NCBI RefSeq assembly: GCF_038049925.1
Contig: NZ_CP145809.1
Coordinates: forward strand, 682,001 to 746,000
Direction of reading: 5' to 3'
Length of the DNA: 64,000 bases
Origin: Georgenia sp. M64
GTDB taxonomy: Bacteria > Actinomycetota > Actinomycetes > Actinomycetales > Actinomycetaceae
Within the stretch, counting starts at the first letter, position 1. Every line of letters starts with the position of its first letter. This document shows positions 43,487-53,683 of this stretch, one piece after another. The notes below the pieces were generated by a model. That model was given only the letters and a program-made list of their open reading frames with translations, was not told where the DNA came from and did no database searches. A program made the translations under genes and the position numbers.

Positions 43487-44182
43487 ATGAGCCGAGCCAG
43501 CTTGGAGAAGAAGCCCCGTGAGGTCGCGGGCATGTTCGACGGCGTCGCCGCGCGCTACGACCTCACCAACGACGTCCTCTCCCTCGGGCAGGACCGGATC
43601 TGGCGGGTCGCGACGCGCAAGGCGGTCGGCGCGCGCCCGGGGGACCGGGTGCTGGACCTGGCCGCCGGCACGGGCACCTCGTCGGAGGAGTACGCCGACC
43701 GCGGGATCGACGTCGTCCCCTGCGACTTCTCGACCGGGATGATGGCCGTGGGCAAGCGCCGGCGCCCGGACCTGCCCTTCGTCGCCGGCGACGCGACGGC
43801 GCTGCCCTTCGCCGACGAGAGCTTCGACGCCGTCACCATCTCCTTCGGGCTGCGCAACGTCGTCGACACCGACCGTGCGCTGCGCGAGATGCTCCGCGTC
43901 ACCCGGCCGGGCGGGCGCCTGGTCATCTGCGAGTTCTCCCGGCCGACCTTCACGCCCTTCCGGGCGGTGTACCACGGGTACCTCACCCAGGCGCTGCCGC
44001 GGGTGGCGTCCCTGGTGTCCTCCAACGCCGACGCCTACACCTACCTGGCCGAGTCGATCGTCAGCTGGCCGGACCAGGTGGAGCTCGGCGGCATCATGCG
44101 GCGCGCCGGCTGGCACGACGTCGCCTACCGCAACCTCTCCGGCGGGATCGTCGCGCTGCACCGGGCGACGAGGCCGGCCTGA
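43487..44182 (+). CDS. menG: demethylmenaquinone methyltransferase
   Basis: SAM-dependent C-methyltransferase of the UbiE/MenG family (231 residues) performing the ring methylation that yields menaquinone. Family marks are [21 protein letters not shown] at the N-terminus (first 20 residues shown in part), the SAM loop [15 protein letters not shown], the [18 protein letters not shown] block and the C-terminal ending [12 protein letters not shown]. The ATG at 43487 follows GATGAT by six bases, consistent with leaderless use, and removes a ten-residue upstream extension. Divergent from menF by 53 bases, so the first and next-to-last enzymes of the pathway share one control region. Confidence 0.95.
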   Translation: MSRASLEKKPREVAGMFDGVAARYDLTNDVLSLGQDRIWRVATRKAVGARPGDRVLDLAAGTGTSSEEYADRGIDVVPCDFSTGMMAVGKRRRPDLPFVAGDATALPFADESFDAVTISFGLRNVVDTDRALREMLRVTRPGGRLVICEFSRPTFTPFRAVYHGYLTQALPRVASLVSSNADAYTYLAESIVSWPDQVELGGIMRRAGWHDVAYRNLSGGIVALHRATRPA

Positions 44183-44338
44183 CGGGAGGTCGCCCTACCG
44201 AGCGGCCCGTGACACCGAAGACTTCGTCAGGGACAGCCGGACAGAATCTTCGGCCAGCACGAGACCGGCGGCCACGCGGGCCCGCCGACCGGGCCCGAAC
44301 TAAGGACGACCTAACAAGACGGGTGCCGACGTGATTTG

Positions 44339-44344
44339 TAGACT
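44339..44344 (+). promoter_or_regulatory. candidate -10 for menJ
   Basis: TAGACT in the 207-base gap after menG, giving a leader of about 40 nt before the ATG at 44390. No convincing -35; the stretch TAAGGACGACCTAAC at 44301-44315 is a weak symmetric element just upstream. Confidence 0.4.
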
Positions 44345-44389
44345 CGAGCAGTACGGGCCGCTCTGGCCCCCGAAGCTTTTCCTGGAGCG

Positions 44390-45694
44390 ATGACGGTGGG
44401 ATCTGGCATGTCCGAGGCGGACGCCGACGTCATCGTCGTAGGCGCCGGCCCCGGTGGGTCGGCCACCGCGCACTACCTCGCCCAGACCGGGCTCGAGGTG
44501 CTCCTGCTGGAGAAGGGCACGTTCCCGCGCGACAAGGTCTGCGGCGACGGCCTGACCCCCCGCGCGGTCGCCGAGCTCATCCGCATGGGCGTGCCGACGC
44601 CCGAGGACGAGGGCTGGATCCGGAACTGGGGCCTGCGGACCTACGGCGCCGGGTACCGCCTTGAGCTGCCCTGGCCCGAGCTCGCCGAGATGCCGGCCTA
44701 CGGCCTCGCCCGCTCCCGGATGAACCTCGACGAGACCCTCGCCCGCCACGCCGTTGCCTCCGGCGCGACGCTCCGCGAGGGCATGTCCGTCACGGGCCCG
44801 GTCCGTCACGAGCGCTCCGGCCGGATCCTGGGCGTCACGGCCCGCCCGGTCGACGCCGCCGGACGGCGCAGCGGCGACGAGGTCACCCTGCGTGCCCCGC
44901 TGGTCGTCGACGCCGGCGGCGTCTCGGCCCGCCTGGCCACCTCGATGGGCGTCGAGAAGAACATGAACCGCCCCATGGGGGTGGCCGTGCGCACCTACTT
45001 CCGCTCGCCGCGGCACGACGACCCGATGATGGAGTCGCACCTGGAGCTGTGGGACGGCAAGCCGGGCGAGTCCAACCTCATGCCCGGGTACGGGTGGGTC
45101 TTCGCCCTCGGCGACGGCACCGTCAACGTCGGCCTGGGCTCCCTCTCCTCGACGGCGCGGCCCACCGGGCTGGACTACAAGACGATGTTCCGCACGTGGA
45201 TGGAGAACGCGCCGGCCGAGTGGGAGCTGACGCCGGAGAACCAGATCGGCGACCTGCGCAGCGCCGCGCTGCCGATGGCGTTCAACCGCAAGCCGCACTA
45301 CACCCAGGGGCTCCTCCTGGTGGGGGACTCCGGCGGCATGGTCTCGCCGTTCAACGGCGAGGGGATCGCCTACGCCATGCAGGCCGGGCGCATCGCGGCC
45401 GACGTCATGTCCCAGGCCCTGGCCCGGAGCTCGGGGTACGCGCTGGAGAAGACCCTGCGCACCTACCCCAAGATCCTCGCCGAGGAGCTCGGCGGCTACT
45501 ACAGCCTCGGCCAGGTCTTCGCCCGGATCATCGAGCACCCCGAGATCATGCGGATCTGCGTGCGGTACGGTCTGCCCCGGCCGGTCCTCATGCGGTTCGT
45601 CATGAAGCTCCTCTCGGACGGCTTCGACCGCCGCGACGGGGACTGGATGGACCGGCTCATCACGGCGCTGACGAAGATCGCCCCCGCGTCATGA
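44390..45694 (+). CDS. menJ: geranylgeranyl reductase family, menaquinone reductase
   Basis: FAD-dependent reductase (434 residues) that saturates one isoprene of the menaquinone tail. N-terminal dinucleotide motif VVGAGPGGSATAHYLAQ, the LLEKGTFPRDKVCGDGLTPR block specific to the geranylgeranyl reductase family, and the second FAD motif LLVGDSGGMVSPFNGEGIAYAM near residue 305 are clear. The M. tuberculosis homologue MenJ (Rv0561c) lies next to the menG methyltransferase and a polyprenyl synthase, as in this window. It precedes the nuo operon by 115 bases, so it may share regulation with complex I. Confidence 0.9.
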   Translation: MTVGSGMSEADADVIVVGAGPGGSATAHYLAQTGLEVLLLEKGTFPRDKVCGDGLTPRAVAELIRMGVPTPEDEGWIRNWGLRTYGAGYRLELPWPELAEMPAYGLARSRMNLDETLARHAVASGATLREGMSVTGPVRHERSGRILGVTARPVDAAGRRSGDEVTLRAPLVVDAGGVSARLATSMGVEKNMNRPMGVAVRTYFRSPRHDDPMMESHLELWDGKPGESNLMPGYGWVFALGDGTVNVGLGSLSSTARPTGLDYKTMFRTWMENAPAEWELTPENQIGDLRSAALPMAFNRKPHYTQGLLLVGDSGGMVSPFNGEGIAYAMQAGRIAADVMSQALARSSGYALEKTLRTYPKILAEELGGYYSLGQVFARIIEHPEIMRICVRYGLPRPVLMRFVMKLLSDGFDRRDGDWMDRLITALTKIAPAS

Positions 45695-45710
45695 CCGACC
45701 GCACCGACAC

Positions 45711-45748
45711 CCTGGGAATGCACAGGACCAAGGTCCCAGGTTCGAACC
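45711..45748. promoter_or_regulatory. nested inverted repeats upstream of nuo operon
   Basis: Outer arms CCTGGGA (45711-45717) and TCCCAGG (45734-45740), inner palindrome GGACCAAGGTCC (45725-45736), and GGTTCGAACC (45739-45748). The three overlap and cannot all form at once. They lie in the only sizeable gap before nuoA and may be operators or an attenuator for the whole operon. Confidence 0.4.
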
Positions 45749-45809
45749 CCTACGCTGAGAATGTCCGTTACCGGCAGGCGCCGACGGCACGCACGACCGT
45801 GGAGGCATC

Positions 45810-46172
45810 ATGACGAACCCGTACGTCCCGCTGCTCATCATGATGGCGGTGGCGGCAGCGATGGCTCTCGGGGGCCTCGGCGCGAGCGCGGTCATCGGGC
45901 CCAAGCGGTACAACCGGGCCAAGGTGGCCAACTACGAGTGCGGCGTGGACCCCACGCCCCGGGCGCCCAGCGCCGGCCGCTTCCCGGTGAAGTACTACCT
46001 GGTCGCCATGACCTTCATCATCTTCGACATCGAGGTGGTCTTCCTCTACCCGTGGGCGGTGGCGTTCAACGAGCTCGCCACCTTCGGGCTGGTGGCCATG
46101 CTCGGCTTCATCTTCCTGATCACGGTGCCGTACGTGTACGAGTGGCGCCGCGGCGGGCTCGAGTGGGACTGA
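45810..46172 (+). CDS. nuoA: NADH-quinone oxidoreductase subunit A
   Basis: Small membrane subunit of complex I (120 residues, three helices), located at the junction between arm and membrane where quinone enters. Family blocks [20 protein letters not shown] and [20 protein letters not shown] are present; the Cys in the first loop is the one that responds to enzyme state in relatives. GGAGG five bases before the ATG supports the start. First gene of a complete 14-gene operon; menJ ends 115 bases upstream and nuoB begins 10 bases downstream. Confidence 0.97.
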   Translation: MTNPYVPLLIMMAVAAAMALGGLGASAVIGPKRYNRAKVANYECGVDPTPRAPSAGRFPVKYYLVAMTFIIFDIEVVFLYPWAVAFNELATFGLVAMLGFIFLITVPYVYEWRRGGLEWD

Positions 46173-46182
46173 GGTAGGACTG

Positions 46183-46737
46183 ATGGGTATCGAGGAGAAG
46201 GCACCGGCGGGCTTCATGCTCGGCTCGGTGGAGAAGATCGTCGGCCTCGCGCGCAAGAGCTCCATGTGGCCCGTGACGATGGGCCTGGCGTGCTGCGCGA
46301 TCGAGATGATGGCCACCGGCACGCCCCGCTTCGACATCTCCCGCTTCGGCATGGAGGTCTTCCGCGCCTCCCCGCGCCACGCGGACCTCATGATCGTCTC
46401 CGGCCGCGTCAGCCAGAAGATGGCCCCGATCGTGCGCAACGTCTACGACCAGATGCCCGAGCCCAAGTGGGTCATCTCCATGGGGGTCTGCGCCTCCTCG
46501 GGCGGGATGTTCAACAACTACGCGATCGTCCAGGGCGTCGACCACATCGTCCCGGTCGACATCTACCTCCCCGGCTGCCCGCCCCGGCCCGAGATGCTGC
46601 TCAACGCCATCCTCGCGCTGCACGAGCAGGTCCGGAACTCCCCGCTCGGCGTCAACCGCGTGGAGGCGGCCCGCAAGGCCGAGGAGGCCGCCCTGGCCGC
46701 CTCCCCGACCCACCGGATGAAGGGACTGCTGGCGTGA
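46183..46737 (+). CDS. nuoB: NADH-quinone oxidoreductase subunit B
   Basis: Peripheral-arm subunit (184 residues) holding the terminal iron-sulfur cluster N2, which hands electrons to menaquinone. All four ligands are visible: the tandem C37/C38 in [11 protein letters not shown]103 in [10 protein letters not shown] and C132 in [10 protein letters not shown]. The C-terminal 35 residues form a charged, Ala-rich helix. The nuoC GTG overlaps its stop. Length is near the family norm. Confidence 0.97.
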   Translation: MGIEEKAPAGFMLGSVEKIVGLARKSSMWPVTMGLACCAIEMMATGTPRFDISRFGMEVFRASPRHADLMIVSGRVSQKMAPIVRNVYDQMPEPKWVISMGVCASSGGMFNNYAIVQGVDHIVPVDIYLPGCPPRPEMLLNAILALHEQVRNSPLGVNRVEAARKAEEAALAASPTHRMKGLLA

Positions 46738-47543
46738 GCGAGCGCAACGACGACAAGCAGTCGGCCGCCGACGCCGCCAAGCCCGGCAACGCCACCGCCG
46801 GCATCGGGCAGTCCTCGACCGCGGCCGCCCTCGAGGGCGGGGCGCAGAACATCCCGGCCGGCCCGCTCGGCGGGCGCACCCAGCTCGAGGTCGTCGCCAC
46901 CCGGCACGGCATGTTCGGCGCGGGGGAGATGGGGGACACCTCCGGCTTCGGCGGGCTCGTCACCACCGTCGCCCTGCCGCCCGCGTCCGAGCGGCCCTAC
47001 GGCGGCTGGTTCGACGAGGCCGTCGATGTCCTCGTCGAGCTCCTCGCCGAGCAGGGTCTCGACCCCGACGCCGTCATCGAGCGGGTCGTCGTCGACCGCG
47101 GCGAGCTCACCCTCTTCATCGCCCGCGAGCACCTCGTCACGGTCTGCCGCAACCTCCGCGACGACCAGGACCTGCGCTTCGAGCTGTGCCTGGGCGTCTC
47201 GGGCGTGAACTACCCCGGCGACGTCGGCCGCGAGCTCCACGCCGTCTACCACCTCATGTCGGTGACCCACCGCCACAACCTCCGGCTCGAGGTCGCGGCC
47301 CCCGACGCCGACCCGCACGTCCCCTCCGTCATCGACGTCTACCCCGGCAACGACTGGCACGAGCGCGAGACGTGGGACCTCATGGGCATCGTCTTCGACG
47401 GGCACCCCGCCCTCGCCCGCACCGCCCTGCCCGACGACTGGGTAGGCCACCCGCAGCGCAAGGACTACCCGCTCGGCGGCATCCCCGTCGAGTACAAGGG
47501 TGCCGTCGTCCCGCCGCCCGACACCCGGAGGTCGTACAGCTGA
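46734..47543 (+). CDS. nuoC: NADH-quinone oxidoreductase subunit C
   Basis: Peripheral-arm subunit (269 residues) without cofactors, linking the N-module to the quinone site. The 30-kDa-subunit signature is [20 protein letters not shown] near residue 215, followed by [13 protein letters not shown]. An N-terminal extension of about 50 Asn/Ala/Gly-rich residues precedes the conserved core. GTG at 46734 overlaps the nuoB stop; ends in TGATG with nuoD. Separate from nuoD, unlike the fused nuoCD of E. coli. Confidence 0.96.
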   Translation: MSERNDDKQSAADAAKPGNATAGIGQSSTAAALEGGAQNIPAGPLGGRTQLEVVATRHGMFGAGEMGDTSGFGGLVTTVALPPASERPYGGWFDEAVDVLVELLAEQGLDPDAVIERVVVDRGELTLFIAREHLVTVCRNLRDDQDLRFELCLGVSGVNYPGDVGRELHAVYHLMSVTHRHNLRLEVAAPDADPHVPSVIDVYPGNDWHERETWDLMGIVFDGHPALARTALPDDWVGHPQRKDYPLGGIPVEYKGAVVPPPDTRRSYS

Positions 47544-48889
47544 TGTCCGCGTCCACCACCCGCCCCACCGCCGCCGGCCCCGCCGGCGAGGCGCCGGGCG
47601 CGCCGGAGTTCGTCGCCGAGGGCGGCGACTGGGCCGAGATCGCCGCCGAGGCCGAGCGCCTGGGCGAGGAGCGCATCGTCGTCAACATGGGCCCGGTGCA
47701 CCCGTCCACCCACGGCGTGCTCCGGCTCATCCTCGAGCTCGACGGCGAGACGGTCCGCGAGCTGCGCGTCGGCACCGGGTACCTGCACACCGGTATCGAG
47801 AAGAACATGGAGTACCGCACCTGGACCCAGGGCGTGACGTTCTGCACCCGCATGGACTACGTCGCCCCGTTCTACCAGGAGGTCGCCTACTGCCTCGGGG
47901 TCGAGAAGCTCCTGGGCATCACCGACCAGGTCCCCGCCCGCGCCACCCTCATCCGGGTCCTGCTCATGGAGCTCAACCGGATCGCCTCGCACCTCGTGGC
48001 CATCGGCACCGGCGGCAACGAGCTCGGCGCGACGACGATGATGACCGTGGCCTTCCGCGGCCGCGAGGACATCCTGCGCATCTTCGAGCGCATCACCGGC
48101 CTGCGGATGAACCACGCCTACATCCGGCCGGCCGGCGTCGCCCAGGACCTGCCCCCGGGTACCACCGACTACGTCCGCGAGCTGCTGCCGAACATCCGCC
48201 TCTCCGTCAAGGAGCTGCAGGACCTGACGGTGGAGAACCCGCTGTTCAAGCTGCGCCAGCAGAAGATCGGCTACATCTCCCTGGCGGGGTCCATGGCCCT
48301 GGGCCTGACCGGGCCCTGCCTGCGCGCCGCCGGCCTGCCGCTCGACCTGCGCAAGGACCAGCCGTACTGCGGCTACGAGACCTTCGACTTCGACGTCCCG
48401 GTCCGCGACTACTCCGACCCGTACAACCGCACGATGGTCCGGTTCGAGGAGTGCTACGAGTCCATCAAGATCGTCGTCCAGGCGCTCGACCGCCTCGACG
48501 CCACGCCGGGCCCGGTCATGGTGGCCGACAAGAAGGTCGCCTGGCCCGCCCAGCTCTCCATCGGCAGCGACGGCCAGGGCAACTCCCCGGAGCACATCAA
48601 GGAGATCATGGGGACCTCCATGGAGTCCCTCATCCACCACTTCAAGCTCGTGACCGAGGGCTTCCGGGTCCCGGCCGGGCAGGTGTTCCAGCAGGTCGAG
48701 CACGCCAAGGGCATCCTGGGCGTCCACCTCGTCTCCGACGGCGGCACCCGCCCGTGGCGGGCGCACTTCCGGGACCCCTCCTTCGCCAACCTCCAGTCCA
48801 CGGCGATGATGTGCGAGGGCGGCCAGCTGGCCGACGTCGTCGTCACCCTCGCCTCCATCGACCCCGTCCTGGGAGGGGTGGACCGCTGA
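47543..48889 (+). CDS. nuoD: NADH-quinone oxidoreductase subunit D
   Basis: 49-kDa-type subunit (448 residues) forming the quinone-binding pocket with Nuo[16 protein letters not shown] with the quinone-contacting His is near residue 52, [13 protein letters not shown] near 195, and the C-terminal [10 protein letters not shown] and [15 protein letters not shown] close the protein, as in all NuoD. A Pro/Ala-rich N-terminal tail of about 40 residues precedes the core. Start and stop both lie in TGATG overlaps with neighbours. Confidence 0.97.
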   Translation: MSASTTRPTAAGPAGEAPGAPEFVAEGGDWAEIAAEAERLGEERIVVNMGPVHPSTHGVLRLILELDGETVRELRVGTGYLHTGIEKNMEYRTWTQGVTFCTRMDYVAPFYQEVAYCLGVEKLLGITDQVPARATLIRVLLMELNRIASHLVAIGTGGNELGATTMMTVAFRGREDILRIFERITGLRMNHAYIRPAGVAQDLPPGTTDYVRELLPNIRLSVKELQDLTVENPLFKLRQQKIGYISLAGSMALGLTGPCLRAAGLPLDLRKDQPYCGYETFDFDVPVRDYSDPYNRTMVRFEECYESIKIVVQALDRLDATPGPVMVADKKVAWPAQLSIGSDGQGNSPEHIKEIMGTSMESLIHHFKLVTEGFRVPAGQVFQQVEHAKGILGVHLVSDGGTRPWRAHFRDPSFANLQSTAMMCEGGQLADVVVTLASIDPVLGGVDR

Positions 48890-49734
48890 TGAGCGAGTCG
48901 TTCGCACCCGAGGCCGACGCGCGCCTGCGCTCCGAGGCCGCCGAGCTGATCTCGCGCTACCCGGACTCCCGGTCGGCGCTGCTGCCCCTGCTGCACCTCG
49001 TGCAGTCCGAGGACGGCTACGTCTCCCCGCGCGGCATCGCGCTGTGCGCGGAGCTGCTCGACCTCTCCCGCGCCGAGGTCTCGGCCGTGGCGACGTTCTA
49101 CAGCCAGTACAAGCGTCACCCCAACGGTGAGTACACCGTGGGGGTGTGCACCAACGCGCTGTGCGCCGTCATGGGCGGCGACATCATCTGGGAGCGGCTC
49201 TCCGAGCACCTCGGCGTGGGCCACGACGAGACCACGGCGGACGGCCGGATCACCCTCGAGCAGGTCGAGTGCAACGCGGCCTGCGACTACGCCCCGGTGG
49301 TCATGGTCAACTGGGAGTTCTTCGACAACCAGACGCCGACGTCGGCGGTCGACCTCGTCGACCAGATCGCGGCCGGCCGGCCCGTGCGCCCCACCCGCGG
49401 GGCGGACACGGTCGCCACCTTCAAGGAGGTCGAGCACGTCCTCGCCGGGTTCGAGGACGGCCGCGCCGACGAGGGCGTGGGCGCCGGGGAGGCCAGCCTC
49501 CTCGGGCTGCGCATCGCGCGCGACAACGGCTGGACCGCACCGCGCGTCGTCGCCGACGGCGAGGCCGGGGCCGGCGGGGACTCGCAGGTGCCCACGGAGT
49601 CGGCGCAGGCCGCGGACGACATCACCTCGCCGCCCGTCGGCGAGGAGGGCTCCAGCGCCGACCGGCAGCCGGTCACCGAGCGCGACGTCTCCCCCGAGAC
49701 GGTCCGCGACGAGCACAAGGGGAATGTCGAATGA
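48889..49734 (+). CDS. nuoE: NADH-quinone oxidoreductase subunit E
   Basis: 24-kDa-type subunit carrying the [2Fe-2S] cluster N1a next to the flavin site. Ligands C87 and C92 (VCTNALCAV) and C128 and C132 (ECNAACDYAP) are all present. At 281 residues it is about 100 longer than E. coli NuoE; the excess is a C-terminal acidic, Ser/Pro-rich tail after residue 190 with no recognisable domain. The ATG overlaps the nuoD stop; nuoF overlaps its own stop. Confidence 0.96.
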   Translation: MSESFAPEADARLRSEAAELISRYPDSRSALLPLLHLVQSEDGYVSPRGIALCAELLDLSRAEVSAVATFYSQYKRHPNGEYTVGVCTNALCAVMGGDIIWERLSEHLGVGHDETTADGRITLEQVECNAACDYAPVVMVNWEFFDNQTPTSAVDLVDQIAAGRPVRPTRGADTVATFKEVEHVLAGFEDGRADEGVGAGEASLLGLRIARDNGWTAPRVVADGEAGAGGDSQVPTESAQAADDITSPPVGEEGSSADRQPVTERDVSPETVRDEHKGNVE

Positions 49735-51056
49735 GCCTCACCGAGCCGGGCCGGCTCACCCCGGTCCTCACCGACATCTGGGACGCCGAGCGGTCCTGGA
49801 AGCTCGACACCTACCGTGACCGCGGCGGCTACGAGGGCTGGCGCACGGCCCTGACGATGGCCCCCGAGGACGTCGTCGGCGTCGTCAAGGACTCGGGCCT
49901 GCGCGGCCGCGGCGGCGCCGGGTTCCCCACGGGGCTGAAGTGGTCGTTCCTGCCCAAGCCCGACGGCGGTCCCCGCTACCTCGTGGTCAACGCCGACGAG
50001 TCCGAGCCGGGCACCTGCAAGGACGTCCCGCTCATGATGGCCAACCCCCACTCGCTCATCGAGGGCATGGCCATCACCTCCTACGCCATCGGCGGCAACG
50101 TCGCCTTCATCTACCTGCGCGGCGAGGTCGTCCACGTCTACCGCCGGCTCATGGCCGCGGTGCGCGAGGCCCGCGAGGCGGGCCTCATCGGCAAGGGCCT
50201 GGGCCCGAACGGCGACTACGACCTCGAGATCGTCGTCCACGCCGGTGCCGGGGCCTACATCTGCGGCGAGGAGACCGCCCTGCTCGACTCCCTCGAGGGT
50301 CGGCGCGGCCAGCCCCGCCTCAAGCCCCCGTTCCCGGCCGTCGCGGGCCTGTACGCCCGCCCGACCGTGGTGAACAACGTCGAGTCCATCGCCTCCGTGC
50401 CAGGAATCCTCGCCCACGGCAAGGACTGGTTCAGCTCGATGGGCACGCCCAAGAGCACCGGCCACGGCATCTTCTCCGTCTCCGGGCACGTGAAGAACCC
50501 CGGCCAGTTCGAGGTCCCGTTCGGCATCACGATGCGCGAGCTCATCGAGCTCGCGGGCGGCATGCGTGAGGGCCGGACGCTGAAGTTCTGGACCCCGGGC
50601 GGGTCCTCGACCCCGATCTTCACCGAGGCCGAGCTCGACGTCCCCCTCGACTACGAGGCCGTCGGGGCGGCGGGCTCCATGCTCGGGACCCGGGCGCTCA
50701 TGGTCTTCGACGACACCACCTCCGTGGTGCGCGTCATCGCCCGGTGGACCGACTTCTACCAGCACGAGTCCTGCGGGAAGTGCACGCCCTGCCGCGAGGG
50801 CACCTACTGGATGAAGCAGGTCATGCACCGGCTCGAGGCCGGCAAGGGCCTGCCGAGCGACGTCGACCTCCTCCTCGACGTGGCGGGCAACATCGCGGGG
50901 CGCTCCTTCTGCGCCCTCGGCGACGCCTCCGCGACCCCCATCCAGAGCGGGATCAAGCACTTCCGCGCCGAGTTCGAGGCCGGGACGCACACGCCCGCCT
51001 GGGAGCTCTTCCCCTACGAGGCCTCCGCCCTCTTCAGCGAAGCAGGTGTCCGATGA
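49731..51056 (+). CDS. nuoF: NADH-quinone oxidoreductase subunit F
   Basis: NADH- and FMN-binding subunit (441 residues), electron entry point of complex I. The glycine-rich [13 protein letters not shown] loop near residue 61, the FMN block [12 protein letters not shown] near 88 and [16 protein letters not shown] near 177 are typical. The N3 [4Fe-4S] ligands are C348, C351 and C354 in [11 protein letters not shown] plus C394 in [11 protein letters not shown] overlaps the nuoE stop and the stop overlaps nuoG. Length matches the family. Confidence 0.97.
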   Translation: MSLTEPGRLTPVLTDIWDAERSWKLDTYRDRGGYEGWRTALTMAPEDVVGVVKDSGLRGRGGAGFPTGLKWSFLPKPDGGPRYLVVNADESEPGTCKDVPLMMANPHSLIEGMAITSYAIGGNVAFIYLRGEVVHVYRRLMAAVREAREAGLIGKGLGPNGDYDLEIVVHAGAGAYICGEETALLDSLEGRRGQPRLKPPFPAVAGLYARPTVVNNVESIASVPGILAHGKDWFSSMGTPKSTGHGIFSVSGHVKNPGQFEVPFGITMRELIELAGGMREGRTLKFWTPGGSSTPIFTEAELDVPLDYEAVGAAGSMLGTRALMVFDDTTSVVRVIARWTDFYQHESCGKCTPCREGTYWMKQVMHRLEAGKGLPSDVDLLLDVAGNIAGRSFCALGDASATPIQSGIKHFRAEFEAGTHTPAWELFPYEASALFSEAGVR

Positions 51057-53683
51057 CAGCCACGACCGACCGCCCCACGACCGAGGCCGTGGAGCTGCTG
51101 ACGGTCACGATCGACGGCGTGGAGGTCCAGGTGCCCAAGGGCACCCTCATCATCCGCGCCGCCGAGCGCGCCGGGATCCAGATCCCGCGCTTCTGCGACC
51201 ACCCGCTGCTCAAGCCTGCCGGGGCGTGCCGCCAGTGCCTCGTCGACGTGGCGATGCCCGACCGCGAGGGCAACGTCAAGCCGATGCCCAAGCCCCAGAC
51301 CTCCTGCACGATGGAGGTCGCCCCCGGGATGGTGGTGGCCACCCAGCACACCTCCGAGGTCGCCGACAAGGCCCAGCACGGGATCATGGAGTTCCTCCTG
51401 ATCAACCACCCGCTGGACTGCCCGGTCTGCGACAAGGGAGGCGAGTGCCCCCTGCAGAACCAGGCGATGAGCAACGGCCGCTCCGCGACCCGGTTCGTCG
51501 ACATCAAGCGGACCTTCCCCAAGCCGCTGAAGATCTCGACCCAGGTCCTCCTCGACCGGGACCGCTGCATCCTGTGCCAGCGGTGCACCCGCTTCTCCGC
51601 CGAGATCGCCGGCGACCCCTTCATCGCCCTCCAGGGCCGCGGCGGCGGCGCCCCCGGCCGGGAGCGGCACGCCATCAACGGCTCGCAGATCGGCACCTTC
51701 GACTCCAAGGTCCTGGGCATCGCCGACGACGAGGACGTCCCCGTGGTCCGCGCGGCGGACCTCACCGGTCCCGACGGCGAGGCCGGCGTGGTCGGCTCGC
51801 TGTCCTCCGGGCCGCTCGGCGTGGCGGAGGCCGACAGCTCGGGCCGCCCGTTCGCCTCGTACTTCTCCGGCAACACCATCCAGATCTGCCCCGTCGGGGC
51901 GCTGACCTCGGCGAGCTACCGCTTCCGGGCCCGCCCCTTCGACCTCGTCTCGATCGCCTCCGTGGCCGAGCACGACGCCGGCGGCTCCGACATCCGCGTC
52001 GACCACCGCCGCGGCACGGTCGTGCGCCGGCTCGCCGGCAACGACCCCGAGGTCAACGAGGAGTGGATCACCGACAAGGACCGCTTCGCCTACACGTGGC
52101 AGAGCGCCCCGGACCGCCTCACCCTCCCGCTCGTGCGGGAGGAGGAGACCGGTGAGCTCGTGCCCACGAGCTGGTCCGAGGCCCTGGACATCGCCGCGAC
52201 CGCGCTGGCCGCGGCCCGCGCCGACGGCGGGGTGGGCCTGCTCCCGGGCGGGCGCCTCACCCTCGAGGACTCCTACGCCTGGTCGAAGTTCGCCCGGGTC
52301 GCCCTGGGCACCAACGACGTCGACCACCGCTCGCGGGTGCACTCGGCGGAGGAGGCGCAGTTCCTCGCCCAGCACGTCGCCGGACGCGGCCTGGGCGTGA
52401 CGTTCGGCGACCTCGAGCGCGCCGGGCAGGTCCTCCTCGTCGGCCTCGAGCCCGAGGAGGAGTCCGGCACGATCTTCCTGCGGCTGCGCAAGGGGATGCT
52501 CGCCGGCACCGTCAAGGTCGCCACGATCGCGCCCTTCGCCACCCGCGGGGCCACCAAGATGCGCGCCCAGCTCGTCACCGCGGCCCCGGGCACCGAGCCG
52601 GAGGTCGTCGACGCCGTGCGCGCCGCCTCCTCCGAGCCCGAGCTCGCCGAGCTCGCCACCCGGCTGGCGGCCCCCGGCGCCGTCATCCTCGTCGGTGAGC
52701 GCGCCGCCGCCGTCCGCGGCACCCTCACCGCCGTCGTCGCCCTGGCCGAGCGCACCGGCGCCCGGCTCGCCTGGGTCCCGCGCCGCGCCGGTGAGGTCGG
52801 CGCCGTCGAGGCCGGCCTGCTGCCCGGGCTCCTGCCCGCCGGACGCCAGGTCGCCGACGCCGGCGCCCGGGTCGACGCCGGCGCCGTCTGGGGTGTCGAG
52901 CAGCTGCCCGGCCAGCCCGGCCGCGACGTCACCGGCATCCTGCGCGCCGCCCGCGAGGGGGCGCTCAAGGCGCTCGTCGTCGGCGGCGTCGAGCCGCTCG
53001 ACCTGCCCGACCCGGCCCTGGCCCGCGAGGCCCTCGCCGCCGCCGGGTTCGTCCTCCAGCTCGAGGTGCGCCGCTCCGAGGTCACCGAGCACGCCGACGT
53101 CGTCCTGCCCGTCGCGCCGCCGGTGGAGAAGGCCGGCACGTTCGTCAGCTGGGAGGGCCGCCGCCGGCCGTTCGGCCAGGTGCTGGTCTCCCGGTCGATG
53201 TCGGACCGTCAGGTCCTGCAGAGCCTCGCCGCCGAGATGGGCGTGGACCTGCGCGTGGGCGACCTCACGGCCCTGCACGCCGAGCTCGCCGAGCTCTCCG
53301 GCTGGGAGGGCGCCCGCCCCGGCGCCCCCGAGGTGGCCCCCGCCGCCCTGCCCGCGCCCGGCACGGGCGAGGCGGTCCTGGCCACCTGGAAGCTCCAGCT
53401 CGACTCCGGACGCCTCCAGGACGGCGAGCCGCACCTCGCCGGCACCGCCCACCGGCCGGTCGCCCGGGTCTCCGCGACGACCGCCGCGGGTCTCGGCCTG
53501 GCCGAGGGCGCCCCGCTGACCGTCACCGGTCCCACGGGGAGCATCACCCTGCCCGTCTCGATCACCACGATGCCCGAGCACGTGGTGTGGCTGCCGCAGA
53601 ACTCGCCCGGCTCCAGCGTCCACGCCATGCTCGGCGCGGGCGCCGGCGCGGTCGTCACGCTCTCGGCCAAGGAGGACCGATGA
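51053..53683 (+). CDS. nuoG: NADH-quinone oxidoreductase subunit G
   Basis: Large peripheral subunit (876 residues). The N-terminal ferredoxin-like part has [17 protein letters not shown] (cluster N1b), then the His-plus-three-Cys ligand set for N5 in [16 protein letters not shown], the N4 motif [10 protein letters not shown] and [10 protein letters not shown]. The remainder is a molybdopterin-oxidoreductase-like fold without cofactor, ending with an MCD-binding-like beta barrel ([12 protein letters not shown]). The large antisense open frame over this gene is a GC-content shadow. Overlaps nuoF and nuoH by four bases each. Confidence 0.96.
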   Translation: MTATTDRPTTEAVELLTVTIDGVEVQVPKGTLIIRAAERAGIQIPRFCDHPLLKPAGACRQCLVDVAMPDREGNVKPMPKPQTSCTMEVAPGMVVATQHTSEVADKAQHGIMEFLLINHPLDCPVCDKGGECPLQNQAMSNGRSATRFVDIKRTFPKPLKISTQVLLDRDRCILCQRCTRFSAEIAGDPFIALQGRGGGAPGRERHAINGSQIGTFDSKVLGIADDEDVPVVRAADLTGPDGEAGVVGSLSSGPLGVAEADSSGRPFASYFSGNTIQICPVGALTSASYRFRARPFDLVSIASVAEHDAGGSDIRVDHRRGTVVRRLAGNDPEVNEEWITDKDRFAYTWQSAPDRLTLPLVREEETGELVPTSWSEALDIAATALAAARADGGVGLLPGGRLTLEDSYAWSKFARVALGTNDVDHRSRVHSAEEAQFLAQHVAGRGLGVTFGDLERAGQVLLVGLEPEEESGTIFLRLRKGMLAGTVKVATIAPFATRGATKMRAQLVTAAPGTEPEVVDAVRAASSEPELAELATRLAAPGAVILVGERAAAVRGTLTAVVALAERTGARLAWVPRRAGEVGAVEAGLLPGLLPAGRQVADAGARVDAGAVWGVEQLPGQPGRDVTGILRAAREGALKALVVGGVEPLDLPDPALAREALAAAGFVLQLEVRRSEVTEHADVVLPVAPPVEKAGTFVSWEGRRRPFGQVLVSRSMSDRQVLQSLAAEMGVDLRVGDLTALHAELAELSGWEGARPGAPEVAPAALPAPGTGEAVLATWKLQLDSGRLQDGEPHLAGTAHRPVARVSATTAAGLGLAEGAPLTVTGPTGSITLPVSITTMPEHVVWLPQNSPGSSVHAMLGAGAGAVVTLSAKEDR

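Noticed and set aside
45714-45742. SigR/SigH-type promoter GGGAAT ... GTT before nuoA
   Set aside because: Spacing is 20 bases instead of the usual 18, and the bases belong to the overlapping inverted repeats.
45734-45755. tRNA remnant suggested by GGTTCGAACCCC, which resembles a T-arm
   Set aside because: No acceptor, D or anticodon arm can be found at the right distances; read as part of overlapping inverted repeats.
51014-53623. Very long open frame antisense to nuoG (869 codons), and similar long antisense frames over nuoM, nuoL, araA and others
   Set aside because: In GC-rich coding DNA stops are rare in other frames. These products are Gly/Arg/Asp-rich without domains, while the plus-strand genes carry full family motifs.
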